64,000 nt of DNA, taken from positions 1-64,000 of the forward strand of contig NZ_REBQ01000192.1 of assembly GCF_007692655.1 (NCBI RefSeq), written 5' to 3'. The DNA comes from Halomonas sp. Lineage in GTDB: Bacteria; Pseudomonadota; Gammaproteobacteria; Pseudomonadales; Halomonadaceae. This document shows, piece by piece, positions 9,000 through 18,272 of the stretch. The position numbers and the translations under genes were made by a program. The first letter of the stretch is position 1, and every line of letters begins with the position of its first letter. The notes beneath the pieces were generated by a model. That model searched no databases, was not told the origin of the DNA, and worked only from the letters and a program-made list of their open reading frames with translations.

Positions 9000-10076
9000 A
9001 TGTCAGCACAGCAAGACACCGCATCTCCCACCACCACCGAAGGGATGGGACTATTCGAGCGCTACCTCACGCTTTGGGTGGCCATTGCCATTGTGGTGGG
9101 CATCTTAGTGGGGCAATTTCTTCCGGCGGTGCCGGAAACGCTGTCACGCTTTGAGGTGGCGCAGGTATCGATTCCGGTGGCGGTACTTATCTGGGCGATG
9201 ATCTTCCCCATGATGGCGCAGATCGACTTCTCCGCCGTGCTCGGTGTAAGGCGCCAGCCAAAAGGCTTGATTATCACCACCTCGGTGAACTGGCTGATTA
9301 AACCCTTCACCATGTTCGCCATCTCCTGGCTATTTCTGATGGTGATCTTTCGGCCCTTGATTCCCGCAGAACTTGCCAGCCAGTATTTGGCCGGTGCGAT
9401 TCTGCTTGGCGCCGCGCCCTGTACCGCCATGGTATTTGTATGGAGTTATCTAACCCGTGGCGATGCGGCCTATACCCTGGTGCAGGTGGCGCTTAACGAC
9501 CTGATTATGCTGTTCGCCTTTGCTCCTATCGTGGTCTTCCTGCTGGGCATTTCCAATATTCAGGTGCCCTGGGATACCGTCGCCCTCTCCGTGGTGCTGT
9601 ATATTGTAATTCCCCTGGCGGCAGGCTATTTCACCCGCCAAACGCTGATCCAAAAGCGCGGCGCTGAGTGGTACGACAATGTCTTTATGAAGCGCGTTGG
9701 CCCGATCACCCCGATTGGCCTGATTATTACCCTGGTGCTGCTGTTTGCCTTCCAGGGCGAGGTGATTCTGAATAATCCGCTGCATATCGTATTGATCGCG
9801 ATACCGCTGATTATTCAAACCTTTTTGATCTTCTTTATTGCCTATGGCTGGGCTAAAGCCTGGAAGTTGCCACACAACATTGCCGCCCCTGGGGCGATGA
9901 TTGGCGCCAGCAACTTCTTTGAACTGGCGGTCGCCGCGGCTATCGCGCTATTTGGCTTACAGTCGGGCGCGGCGCTGGCCACGGTCGTCGGCGTATTGGT
10001 CGAAGTGCCGTTAATGCTCGCGCTGGTAAGAATTGCCAATAAGACCCGCCACCATTTTCCGGCAGCAGCTAATTAA
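9000..10076 (+). CDS. acr3: ACR3-family arsenite efflux transporter
   Basis: Arsenite/proton antiporter in the inner membrane, 358 aa with about ten membrane helices. The family's essential Cys is seen in GAAPCTAMVFVWSYLTRGD (Cys141), and the conserved Glu is in ASNFFELAVA. I chose ATG at 9000 instead of the track's upstream start because it follows the arsH stop by 13 bp and is preceded by CAGGAG. The track's extra 35 residues overlap arsH out of frame. This is the operon's main As(III) exit. No arsenate reductase (arsC) is seen beside it, which is unusual. Confidence 0.94.
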   Translation: MSAQQDTASPTTTEGMGLFERYLTLWVAIAIVVGILVGQFLPAVPETLSRFEVAQVSIPVAVLIWAMIFPMMAQIDFSAVLGVRRQPKGLIITTSVNWLIKPFTMFAISWLFLMVIFRPLIPAELASQYLAGAILLGAAPCTAMVFVWSYLTRGDAAYTLVQVALNDLIMLFAFAPIVVFLLGISNIQVPWDTVALSVVLYIVIPLAAGYFTRQTLIQKRGAEWYDNVFMKRVGPITPIGLIITLVLLFAFQGEVILNNPLHIVLIAIPLIIQTFLIFFIAYGWAKAWKLPHNIAAPGAMIGASNFFELAVAAAIALFGLQSGAALATVVGVLVEVPLMLALVRIANKTRHHFPAAAN

Positions 10077-10091
10077 TCGAGAGTAAACGCG

Positions 10092-10763
10092 ATGGCTCAC
10101 TATTTGGTATTTCTTGGTTCAACTCGCACCAGCACACCGCCCTCCCCGCCTCGCCTTGGCGAGCGGGTAGCAAAGGCCTGTGAGCGCTTGCTTTCATCGT
10201 TACCGCATACCACAGCTGAAATTATTGACCCGCTGGCGCTAAAGTTAAGCGATCCGTTTAAGCCACATTTTGCTTACGCAAAAGCTGATGTACCGGAAGA
10301 CTTAGCAAAGCTTGCTGACAAAATCGCCGCTGCCGATGGCTACGTGATGGTCAGCCCTGAATACAATCACTCCATGAGCCCGGCACTTAGCCATCTGCTT
10401 AACCACTTCGGCGCATCGCTGTTTGCGTTTAAACCCAGCGCCATCGTGACCTACTCGATGGGCCAGTGGGGTGGTGCACGCGCCGCGGTGTCAATGCGCA
10501 CCTTTTTATCGGAGCTTGGCTGCTTACCTGTTTCCGCCATGATTCATATTCCAAAAGCACAGGAAGCGCTTAATGAGGAAGGCCACTTTTCCCAGGATCA
10601 AGAGCGGTGGGAAAATTACTTTGGCCGGACATTAGGCCAATTGATGTGGTGGGCAGAGGCCGCGGCAACTTATAAAACTCAGGTTGATCCTAACCAAGTT
10701 TCACCCGCGTTTAAAACCTCGCCATCACAACGTAATGCACCCGCAGGCCCAGCGCGTGAATGA
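10092..10763 (+). CDS. NAD(P)H-dependent FMN reductase family protein in the ars operon
   Basis: A 223-aa flavodoxin-like protein distinct from ArsH. It has an N-terminal FMN loop FLGSTRTSTPP (about 7-17) and a second motif SPEYNHSMSPALSHLL (about 95-110), both characteristic of NADPH-dependent FMN reductases. It lies 15 bp after acr3 and 4 bp before the CC-motif gene, so it is co-transcribed with them. The C-terminal 20 residues (rich in Ser, Pro and Gln) look disordered. Its role in arsenic handling is unknown. A redox function toward arsenic species or a partner protein is inference. Confidence 0.85.
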   Translation: MAHYLVFLGSTRTSTPPSPPRLGERVAKACERLLSSLPHTTAEIIDPLALKLSDPFKPHFAYAKADVPEDLAKLADKIAAADGYVMVSPEYNHSMSPALSHLLNHFGASLFAFKPSAIVTYSMGQWGGARAAVSMRTFLSELGCLPVSAMIHIPKAQEALNEEGHFSQDQERWENYFGRTLGQLMWWAEAAATYKTQVDPNQVSPAFKTSPSQRNAPAGPARE

Positions 10764-10767
10764 TCAG

Positions 10768-11082
10768 ATGAAGCATGTCATTGATATAGACAGTCAAGCA
10801 GTCGTGTACATTCAGGAGAAAGGCGGAACGGTGACTGTTCGCCTTTCTCCCAGGCACGGCTGCTGCGGCGGAAGTGCCAATATCGTCGTCGCAGAAGCAG
10901 GCCATCCTAATGATCCAAAGCACTTACAACGCTACGTTCAAGATGGTATTACGCTCTACATTGCCCCAGAGCTCGCTAATGAAAACCTTCACATAGGGGT
11001 TGATGGTTGGTGGAAGTTGCGCCGGCTTTATGTAGACGGCCTACCCCTGCAGCCGGGGCACACGAATAGACAGAAGCGCTAA
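10768..11082 (+). CDS. CC/Se-motif family small protein
   Basis: A 104-aa protein with a vicinal cysteine pair in RHGCCGGSAN (about residues 29-38). It resembles a small family known as CC/Se-motif proteins, in which one Cys is selenocysteine in some members. The remainder is predicted beta-rich, and a second conserved block is DGITLYIAPEL. ATG at 10768 lies 4 bp after the FMN reductase stop. The longer track start at 10684 would overlap that gene by 80 bp and is not needed. Vicinal thiols bind As(III) well, so an arsenic-binding or redox-shuttle role is attractive but unproven. The last 42 bp overlap the end of the convergent MFS gene. Confidence 0.75.
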   Translation: MKHVIDIDSQAVVYIQEKGGTVTVRLSPRHGCCGGSANIVVAEAGHPNDPKHLQRYVQDGITLYIAPELANENLHIGVDGWWKLRRLYVDGLPLQPGHTNRQKR

Positions 11083-12201
11083 ACACGCCACCAGCATCAA
11101 ACCTGAGGTTAGCCATAGCGCACCGGCCCCATGTCGTTCTATTAATAAACCAAACAGCAGCGGCGCAAAGGCCTGCATCGCCCTGGCCGGAGCGATAATT
11201 AGCCCCTGACGCTGGCCAAACCCTTTCGGGCCAAATAGCGCCAGTGGCAGCGTGCCGGAGGCTATCGTCATCATGCCGTTGCCCGCCCCATGCAGTAGCG
11301 CAAACCCTGCAGCAGGCATCCCTACGGTGGCCAGCAACGCAGCCCCTAAGGGGTGCAGCGTTGTGGCCACGCGGGCCGCCACCAGGGGGTGGAGCTGACG
11401 GAGCAGTGCAAACTCGCCCAGCCGTGCTGCCACTTGTGCGGGTCCAACGAGCGCTGCCGCAGCGACAGCAACCGAAAGCGATACGCCGGTTTCTTGTAAC
11501 AGCCTCGGAAGATGCGCAGCCATCGCCGTTGAGACAAACCAACCTGCGGCAAACACATAGGCTAATAGCACCATGGCAAGACGGGGCCGTTCGGGCGGCG
11601 GTGCAGACTTTTCGTCACTCTGTTGAGTAGTGCTGTCAGCGGCTTTCGGCAGAAGCGCATTCAGCGGCAGCCCAACAACGATATGCAACAGAGCCCAAAC
11701 GCCGCAAGTTGCCCGCCAACCCATTTCGCTTTCCAGCAAGGCCGTTAGCGGCCAGCCAATGGTGCTGGCAAAGCCCGCCAGTAGCGTTACCCCGGTAATT
11801 GACGAGCGCGCGCTTCGCCCTAATAGTCGCCCCAAGGTGGCAAAAGCTGCGTCGTACAGCCCCATTGCCATGCCTATGCCGGTGATCAGCCAGGCAAGCA
11901 TTAGGCTCAGCACTCCCTGGGAGAGCGCCATCGCCACTAGACCCAACGCCATCACAGCGTTGGAAGCCATCAGCACGCCTCGCCCACCTTGCCTATCGAT
12001 TAAACGGCCCACGCTAGGCCCCAGCGCTGCGGTGAGTAGTAAGGCAGCGGAAAACGCCGCAAATACCCAGCTGGGTGATAGCCCCAAGTCGCGGGCCATG
12101 GGCACCGCAAGAATAGCAGGTAGATAATAACTGGATGCCCAGGAAAGAGTTTGCGCGCTACCTAAGGTGAGCGTTAAACCAAACCTGGGCGAACGGATCA
12201 T
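11041..12201 (-). CDS. MFS transporter, ArsK-like
   Basis: A 386-aa major facilitator protein with about 12 membrane helices and an N-terminal block ASSYYLPAILAVPMARDLGL that resembles MFS carriers called ArsK, reported to export arsenite and other metalloids. It is the last gene of the leftward GAPDH-arsJ-MFS operon. Its ATG overlaps the arsJ stop (ATGA), indicating translational coupling. Membership in the arsenic system is well supported by position. The ArsK name rests on remembered similarity and needs a profile search. Confidence 0.72.
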   Translation of the reverse strand: MIRSPRFGLTLTLGSAQTLSWASSYYLPAILAVPMARDLGLSPSWVFAAFSAALLLTAALGPSVGRLIDRQGGRGVLMASNAVMALGLVAMALSQGVLSLMLAWLITGIGMAMGLYDAAFATLGRLLGRSARSSITGVTLLAGFASTIGWPLTALLESEMGWRATCGVWALLHIVVGLPLNALLPKAADSTTQQSDEKSAPPPERPRLAMVLLAYVFAAGWFVSTAMAAHLPRLLQETGVSLSVAVAAAALVGPAQVAARLGEFALLRQLHPLVAARVATTLHPLGAALLATVGMPAAGFALLHGAGNGMMTIASGTLPLALFGPKGFGQRQGLIIAPARAMQAFAPLLFGLLIERHGAGALWLTSGLMLVACLALLSIRVPRLQG

Positions 12202-13415
12202 GCCACTTGCCTAGGCAGTGCCAGCGCCATCAATGAACTTGCTGCCACCAAGGCTGCCGACACCCACAGGCAGGCACTCAGCCCATAAGCCATATACAGC
12301 CAGCCTGAAAGTAGCGTCCCCACTAAACGCCCCATGGCATTGGCCATATAGTAAAACCCAACGTCCATGGAGACCCCATCGGCGCGGGCATAATGCACGA
12401 TCAAGTAGCTGTGCCAGCTGGAGTTGATGGCGAATAGCACGCCAAAGGCAAGCAGCCCAACGACTAACCAACCTACCTGCGCCAGGGGCAGCATCGCTAA
12501 TAGAATCGCCAGCAAGGCTAGTGCTGCAGCCCAGCCCGCGGTAAGGGCTTGCGCGTCGCCTTTAATCAATCGGGTTAACTTTGGCGCCTGGGTTTGCACG
12601 CCGCCATAGCCAATAATCCACACCGCCAACAGGCCGCCTACGGTCCAGTGGGTCCAGCCGTGCTGGTCGTATAAAAATACCGGCAACGCGACCACAAACC
12701 AGACGTCCCGCGCTGCAAACAGACAGAAGCGCGCCGCAGAAAGTACGTTAATCGCACGGGACTTTGAAAAGATTTCAGAAAACTTGGGCTTTACTTTCTG
12801 GCGGCCTAAGTCCGCCTTTAACCGCACCAGGGAGAGCAACAGCACCCCAGTTAACATCACGGCCATCACCAGCACGGCAGCTTTAAAGCCAATCAGTGTC
12901 AGCAATACGCCACCCACAAAAAAGCCCAGCCCTTTCAGTGCGTTCTTAGAGCCGGTTAGCATCGCCACCCAGCGGTACAGCGCACTATTGGCATTAGCGC
13001 TCTCTTTGGGCACCAGCACCTTAACGGCGCTTTTAGCGCTCATCTTATTCAGATCTTTGGCAATCCCCGACAGCGCCTGAGCGGCCATTACCCAGGCAAC
13101 GGTCAGCCAAGCGGCAGGCACCAGCAACATTGCTAGCGCCACAATCTGCAAGCCTAACCCAACGTTCATGGTGCGATTGAGACCCAGCCGCGCCCCTAGC
13201 CACCCCCCCACTAGGTTAGTTATTACCCCAAAGGCTTCATAAAATAGAAACAGCATGGCGATGGCCAACGGCGAATAGCCCAACTGATGAAAGTACATCA
13301 CCACCAGCATGCGCAGTGCGCCATCGGTTATCGTAAACGCCCAGTAGTTGCCGGTAATCAACATATACTGGCGAACTTCAAATGGTAGCGCTTTTACTTT
13401 CTCGCGCATTGTCAT
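12198..13415 (-). CDS. arsJ: ArsJ, 1-arseno-3-phosphoglycerate efflux MFS transporter
   Basis: Membrane carrier of 405 aa. Its N-terminus reads VRQYMLITGNYWAFTITDG followed by MYFHQLGYSPLAIAMLFLFYE, a hallmark of ArsJ. Known ArsJ exports 1-arseno-3-phosphoglycerate made when GAPDH uses arsenate in place of phosphate. The gene lies directly after its GAPDH partner, as in described arsJ-gapdh pairs. The start is uncertain: ATG 13415 (used) or ATG 13409 follow the GAPDH stop, while the track's GTG at 13448 overlaps GAPDH. No good Shine-Dalgarno decides it. Confidence 0.9.
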   Translation of the reverse strand: MTMREKVKALPFEVRQYMLITGNYWAFTITDGALRMLVVMYFHQLGYSPLAIAMLFLFYEAFGVITNLVGGWLGARLGLNRTMNVGLGLQIVALAMLLVPAAWLTVAWVMAAQALSGIAKDLNKMSAKSAVKVLVPKESANANSALYRWVAMLTGSKNALKGLGFFVGGVLLTLIGFKAAVLVMAVMLTGVLLLSLVRLKADLGRQKVKPKFSEIFSKSRAINVLSAARFCLFAARDVWFVVALPVFLYDQHGWTHWTVGGLLAVWIIGYGGVQTQAPKLTRLIKGDAQALTAGWAAALALLAILLAMLPLAQVGWLVVGLLAFGVLFAINSSWHSYLIVHYARADGVSMDVGFYYMANAMGRLVGTLLSGWLYMAYGLSACLWVSAALVAASSLMALALPRQVA

Positions 13416-13425
13416 GAACGGCGAA

Positions 13426-14457
13426 TCAGCCACGACCCACCTGCCCACTGCCTACCATAAGGGCTAGTTCAGCGGTTCGGTTAGCGTAGCCCCATTCGTT
13501 GTCATACCAAGCGTACACTTTCAGTTGAGTGCCATTAACCACCATTGTCGACAGCGCATCAATAATTGAGCTGCGCGGATCGGTGCGGTAATCAATCGAC
13601 ACAAGCGGGCGCTCTTCATAGCCCAAAATTCCCGCAAGCGGGCCTTCTGCCGCTGCTTTTAACGCTTGATTGACTTCATCTACGGTCACTTCCCGCTCCA
13701 GCTCAAACACCATATCGGTAAGCGAGGCATTGGCCAGCGGCACTCGAATTGCGTGGCCGTTTAGCTTGCCTTCCAGCTCAGGAAAAATGGCGGTAATCGC
13801 TTTCGCAGAACCGGTGGTAGTGGGTATTAAGCTCATCCCACAGGCACGAGCACGGCGCAGATCTTTATGCGGTGCGTCTAGAATCGTTTGGGTGTTGGTG
13901 ATGTCATGTACCGTGGTCATTGAGCCATGCCGGATACCAAAGGTTTCCTGAATGACTTTGACCACTGGAGCCAAACAGTTGGTCGTGCAACTGGCAGCAG
14001 TCACGATTTTATGCGTAGCAGGGTCGTAAAGGTGATCGTTTACCCCAACTACTACATTCAGAACGCTGGGCTCTTTTAACGGCGCACTAACGACTACGCG
14101 GCTGACGCCTTGGTCCAGGTAGGCTTTTAGCTTTTCTATCGTTTTCATTTTACCTGAGCATTCAATTACCACATCGCAGCTAGACCAATCGCTTTCGATG
14201 ATGTCTTTATTGGCACTAAACGCAACGGACCGGCTATCAAGCATTATTGTATCGTCGGAGATAGTAACTCCTTTGCCCGGCGACCAATGACCGTGTACCG
14301 AATCAAATTCTAGTAAGTGGGCGAAGGTCGCTGCATCGCCGCCGGGGTCATTAATACGAACAAGCTCTACATTACCTGCTTCTATTTCCTTCCACAGACT
14401 GCGCAGTGCCAATCGCCCAATACGACCAAAACCATTGATCCCAATTCGTAGTGCCAT
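13426..14457 (-). CDS. ArsJ-associated glyceraldehyde-3-phosphate dehydrogenase
   Basis: GAPDH family enzyme of 343 aa with the NAD loop [10 protein letters not shown] near the N-terminus, the catalytic Cys in [12 protein letters not shown] (about 153), and the paired His and anion-site motifs downstream. Beside arsJ, it is expected to convert glyceraldehyde-3-phosphate plus arsenate into 1-arseno-3-phosphoglycerate for export, rather than to serve glycolysis. I chose ATG 14457 because AGAGGGG lies 8 nt upstream. The track's GTG at 14466 overlaps that Shine-Dalgarno. An ars-type operator lies 27 bp upstream, which supports induction by arsenic. Confidence 0.92.
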   Translation of the reverse strand: MALRIGINGFGRIGRLALRSLWKEIEAGNVELVRINDPGGDAATFAHLLEFDSVHGHWSPGKGVTISDDTIMLDSRSVAFSANKDIIESDWSSCDVVIECSGKMKTIEKLKAYLDQGVSRVVVSAPLKEPSVLNVVVGVNDHLYDPATHKIVTAASCTTNCLAPVVKVIQETFGIRHGSMTTVHDITNTQTILDAPHKDLRRARACGMSLIPTTTGSAKAITAIFPELEGKLNGHAIRVPLANASLTDMVFELEREVTVDEVNQALKAAAEGPLAGILGYEERPLVSIDYRTDPRSSIIDALSTMVVNGTQLKVYAWYDNEWGYANRTAELALMVGSGQVGRG

Positions 14458-14483
14458 CTTCGCCACCCCTCTACGGATTTATC

Positions 14484-14503
14484 ATATATGAAAAATCATA
14501 TAC
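14484..14503. promoter_or_regulatory. ArsR-like operator of the GAPDH-arsJ operon
   Basis: ATATATG-AAAAAT-CATATAC, a 7-6-7 inverted repeat with one mismatched outer base. It is 18/20 identical to the site before arsH (8199-8218). It starts 27 bp upstream of the GAPDH ATG, so a bound repressor would block the promoter or RNA polymerase. Confidence 0.65.
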
Positions 14504-14527
14504 GCAAGGTCAAAAAAAGGTTTCAAT

Positions 14528-14559
14528 GCACTGGAGACGCTCCTGTATGTCTCCAGTGC
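14528..14559 (-). terminator. Probable terminator after pstB
   Basis: Perfect 11-bp inverted repeat GCACTGGAGAC / GTCTCCAGTGC with a 10-nt loop. On the minus strand a run of seven T residues follows after 8 nt. It lies between pstB and the GAPDH promoter and would insulate the ars operon from pst transcription. The distant T-tract lowers certainty. Confidence 0.55.
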
Positions 14560-14655
14560 TTTACTACCTAATCAGTTCTTACAAGCTAATGCTTTTATAT
14601 AGGCGCTTACAGATAAGTCCTATCAAATTTGCCGCTGGCTGTTTATCGTCACAGC

Positions 14656-15495
14656 TTAACCGAAACGCCCGGTGATATAATCGTGGGTCCGCTGGTTGTG
14701 CGGATTAGTAAAAATAGCATCTGTACTATTAACCTCTATGAGATCGCCCATATGGAAAAATGCTGTGCGATCAGCAACCCGGGCAGCCTGTTGCATATTG
14801 TGCGTCACCATGACGATGGTATAGCTCTCGCTTAGCTCGTCTATTAACTGCTCAATTTTACCCGTTGCAATGGGGTCCAGTGCCGAGCAAGGCTCATCCA
14901 TCAAAATGATATCTGGACTTACCGCAATGGTCCTGGCGATGCATAGGCGCTGCTGCTGTCCACCAGAAAGCCCTGTACCCGGTTGATCCAAACGATCTTT
15001 CACCTCTTCCCATAGCCCTGCACGGCGTAAGCTGCTCTCCACAATGTCGTCTAGCTCAGCTTTTCGCTTGGCCAAACCATGGAGGCGCGGCCCATAGGCA
15101 ATGTTCTCGTAGATCGATTTAGGGAAAGGGTTAGGTTTCTGGAACACAATACCTACCTGGGCACGTAACAAAACTACGTCACGATCTGGTGCGTAAATAT
15201 CCTTTTGATCTAACGTGATCTGCCCTTCAACACGGCATATATCGATGGTGTCATTCATTCGATTCAAACAGCGTAAAAATGTGGACTTACCGCAACCTGA
15301 AGGACCGATAAATGCCAGCACCTCGTTTTCATAAATATCGATGTCGATACCATTAATCGCCTGAGCATCGCCATAAAAGACTTTGACATCTTTAGCACTC
15401 ATCTTAACGTTGCCGGTCGATTTACTTTTGCGGCTCTCACCGCCACCAACACTCACCATAGAGGAAGGCATATTAGGCTGTGCAGAAGTATTCAC
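14656..15495 (-). CDS. pstB: Phosphate ABC transporter ATP-binding protein PstB
   Basis: Cytoplasmic ATPase of the high-affinity phosphate importer, 279 aa. Walker A is GPSGCGKST (about 64-72), the signature is [13 protein letters not shown], and Walker B is [12 protein letters not shown]. The first 30 residues are a Ser/Gly-rich extension. It starts on GTG, preceded by GAGGTGG inside the end of pstA. The two genes abut with no gap, so they are translationally coupled. It is the last pst gene. The usual downstream phoU is missing. Confidence 0.96.
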   Translation of the reverse strand: MNTSAQPNMPSSMVSVGGGESRKSKSTGNVKMSAKDVKVFYGDAQAINGIDIDIYENEVLAFIGPSGCGKSTFLRCLNRMNDTIDICRVEGQITLDQKDIYAPDRDVVLLRAQVGIVFQKPNPFPKSIYENIAYGPRLHGLAKRKAELDDIVESSLRRAGLWEEVKDRLDQPGTGLSGGQQQRLCIARTIAVSPDIILMDEPCSALDPIATGKIEQLIDELSESYTIVMVTHNMQQAARVADRTAFFHMGDLIEVNSTDAIFTNPHNQRTHDYITGRFG

Positions 15496-16854
15496 TTACC
15501 ACCTCGTCTCGAATTTTTTACGCAACCAGATTGCTAATGCGTTCAAGCTCAGCATTAACGCTAACAGCACAATGATGGCTGCTGATGTACGTGCCTCGAA
15601 GAAATTACGTAGCTCGTTACCTTGCCAGAGATATATTTGCACTGGCAGCGCGGCAGATTGCTCAAACGGCGTACTGGGCACGTTCGCGACAAAAGCATTC
15701 ATACCTATCAACAGCAGTGGTGCCGTTTCGCCTAACGCCTGAGCAACACCAAGAATCGATCCCGTTAAAATACCTGGCAGAGCAATAGGCAACACATGAT
15801 GAAATACCGTTTGCACCTTCGATGCACCAATCCCTAACGCTGCTTGACGGATTGAAGCAGGAATTGAGCGAAGCGAAGCGCGTGTTGCAATAATAATCGT
15901 GGGTAGGGTCATTAGTGTTAGCACCAAGCCACCGACTATAGGCGCCGAAAGCGGCAACCCCAAGTAGCCAATAAAAATCGATGCCCCTAATAAACCAAAG
16001 ACAATAGACGGGACAGCCGCTAAGTTATTGATATTAATTTCAATAATATCCGTTAAGCGGTTCTTGGGAGCAAACTCTTCTAAATAAACTGCACTGGCGA
16101 CACCCAGAGGCACCGACAGCATGATAACGATGATCATCATGAAAAGTGAGCCCATGAATGCACCCGCAAGACCCGCAGATGCCGGAGAGCTACGAGAATC
16201 CATATTTAAAAACAGTGCTGTACTGAATGCGTTACGAATAATCCCTTCATCGTAAAGCTGGTCAGCCCAAGCTCGCGTTTGAGCACTCAACTGTTGCCGT
16301 GCATCTGCCAGATCTCGATTTATGTTGCCTTTGATCCATACATCGACATTAGCACTGGCTAACATTTTTACCTCAACCGTTTGGCCAAGCACTGATGGGT
16401 CGTCCATAAACTTATTGCGCAGTGTAAAGCGCTCATTCGAAGCAAGTAGCGCGCGTAGATCTCTTAGTTGGCTTGGCTCGATATCCTCATCAAGCTTATC
16501 TTCTAACGCCCTATCAATTAAGGACTGCCAATTCACCAGCCCTGCCTGCGTTTGCCAAGCAGAAAAACGCTCGTTAAATTCCGACTGGCTTTCACCACTT
16601 GCCCGTTCAGGCTTTTCCTCAAGCTGAATAACTTCCGGGTCAAAATAGAGATCCATAAAAAAAGTTGCTTGCCAAAATGCAGGCACACCCCGCATTAAGA
16701 TACTAACAAACAAAATGGCTACTAAGGTCATGCCCGTCATCACCGCTGCTAAACCTAAGCGGCGAAAGCGATTTTCTTTACGGTGCCGTTTCGCCAGCGA
16801 TTTTTCAATCGTCATAAGTCGATGCTGGCGACGCTGTTCAATTGTCATAGACAT
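15496..16854 (-). CDS. pstA: Phosphate ABC transporter permease PstA
   Basis: Inner-membrane permease of 452 aa. It has a first helix near residues 36-58, then a soluble insertion of about 150 residues, then the permease core with the EAA-like motif RQAALGIGASKVQTVFHHVL and terminal helices. The insertion makes it longer than E. coli PstA (about 296 aa), a layout seen in many marine and halophilic gammaproteobacteria. It pairs with PstC 6 bp upstream to form the channel. Confidence 0.93.
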   Translation of the reverse strand: MSMTIEQRRQHRLMTIEKSLAKRHRKENRFRRLGLAAVMTGMTLVAILFVSILMRGVPAFWQATFFMDLYFDPEVIQLEEKPERASGESQSEFNERFSAWQTQAGLVNWQSLIDRALEDKLDEDIEPSQLRDLRALLASNERFTLRNKFMDDPSVLGQTVEVKMLASANVDVWIKGNINRDLADARQQLSAQTRAWADQLYDEGIIRNAFSTALFLNMDSRSSPASAGLAGAFMGSLFMMIIVIMLSVPLGVASAVYLEEFAPKNRLTDIIEININNLAAVPSIVFGLLGASIFIGYLGLPLSAPIVGGLVLTLMTLPTIIIATRASLRSIPASIRQAALGIGASKVQTVFHHVLPIALPGILTGSILGVAQALGETAPLLLIGMNAFVANVPSTPFEQSAALPVQIYLWQGNELRNFFEARTSAAIIVLLALMLSLNALAIWLRKKFETRW

Positions 16855-16860
16855 AGTCGC

Positions 16861-18240
16861 TTACTCGTATTGCTGGCGGAATTTACGCACTACAACTAGT
16901 GCGATGACGTTTAGCCCTAGCGTAATCACAAATAAGGTAAGGCCTAGTGCGAATGCCACTAACGATTGCGGACTTGCAAAGTCCATATCACCGGTCAATT
17001 GGTTAACAATAGTTACGGTAATCGTTGACACCGCTTCAAAGGGATTAGCATGCAGTACGGGGTTATTGCCTGCGGCTAGCACCACAATCATGGTTTCTCC
17101 AATTGCGCGGCTTGCGGCTAATAGAAAGGCCCCCACTATGCCTGGCAATGCTGCGGGCAAAACAACCTGACGAATCGTTTCTGATTTAGTAGCACCTAAT
17201 CCTAATGCGCCGTCGCGTAACGATTTAGGCACCTGAGTAATAATGTCGTCAGAAAGCGAGGAGACAAATGGAATAATCATAATGCCCATTACCAGCCCCG
17301 CGGTTAGAGCACTGGTAGTGCGAATATTAATACCAATCAGATCGCCAAAGCTGGATAAGAAAGGACCAATGACGATTAGGGCAAAAAAGCCATAAACAAT
17401 GGTCGGGATGCCAGCCAATATTTCGATAATGGGTTTAGCTACGTTACGCAACCAAGGCGGCGCATACTCAGCCATATATATCGCAGTCATCAGCCCAACG
17501 GGAATAGCGATCAGCAGCGCAATGGCGCTAACCATCATGGTGCCCCAGAGCAACGGTAATAACCCGAACTCGCCCTGCGCATCAGTTCCGGACGTGCTAA
17601 AACGAGGGTTCCAAGTAGTACCAAGAAAAAATTCTGCTGGGCTTATGAAGGTGAAAAACTTAAGCGTTTCACCCAACATCGACAGCACAATACCCACCGT
17701 GGTGAAAATCGCGATGCCAGAACTAGCCGCTAATGCAATAGTGATAACAAGTTCTACTTGATTACGTGCACGCCAATGTGGCGAGATGTTGCGACGCGCA
17801 TAGACCAGCCCCGCAACAGCGAAGACAGCCATTAGGGCCACTAAACTTAAGTTCTCAAATGTTTGCAGCCTCGCCATATGCGCTGCTGCCGCCAACTCTT
17901 CAGATGAACCACCGCCAGACACACTTCGTTCATTCGCTAGCGCAGTCACTCGACGTAAAAACGTCGCTAACTCGCGATCACTCATTCCAGCTACCAAGTC
18001 AGCTGGTAGCTGTTGAATGACCAGCATGTCAATCAATTGAGGGGCTAAAAAAGACCACAATAAAAATAACGCTAGTGCGGGCAGCCCGCACCACAACGCC
18101 ACCAGCGCTCCGTAATAGCCGGGGCGCGAATGCATCCTTACATCGTGCTCTGCCGCAACCGCACGACTGCGAGTCAAACCCAAGTGATATGCAAGGGCCA
18201 TGATCATCAGCAGTGTGGCTATCAAGGCAAGGTTCGTCAT
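16861..18240 (-). CDS. pstC: Phosphate ABC transporter permease PstC
   Basis: Inner-membrane permease of 459 aa. The N-terminal part (helices at about 4-22, 42-68 and near 130-150) carries extra sequence compared with E. coli PstC. The core permease domain follows from about 235 with RDGALGLGATKSETIRQVVL as the ATPase-coupling loop. ATG follows GGAGAGATA. It lies 108 bp downstream of pstS, and the gap contains a strong hairpin. Confidence 0.93.
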   Translation of the reverse strand: MTNLALIATLLMIMALAYHLGLTRSRAVAAEHDVRMHSRPGYYGALVALWCGLPALALFLLWSFLAPQLIDMLVIQQLPADLVAGMSDRELATFLRRVTALANERSVSGGGSSEELAAAAHMARLQTFENLSLVALMAVFAVAGLVYARRNISPHWRARNQVELVITIALAASSGIAIFTTVGIVLSMLGETLKFFTFISPAEFFLGTTWNPRFSTSGTDAQGEFGLLPLLWGTMMVSAIALLIAIPVGLMTAIYMAEYAPPWLRNVAKPIIEILAGIPTIVYGFFALIVIGPFLSSFGDLIGINIRTTSALTAGLVMGIMIIPFVSSLSDDIITQVPKSLRDGALGLGATKSETIRQVVLPAALPGIVGAFLLAASRAIGETMIVVLAAGNNPVLHANPFEAVSTITVTIVNQLTGDMDFASPQSLVAFALGLTLFVITLGLNVIALVVVRKFRQQYE

Positions 18241-18272
18241 TATCTCTCCGCCTTTGATTACCTACGTTTAAA

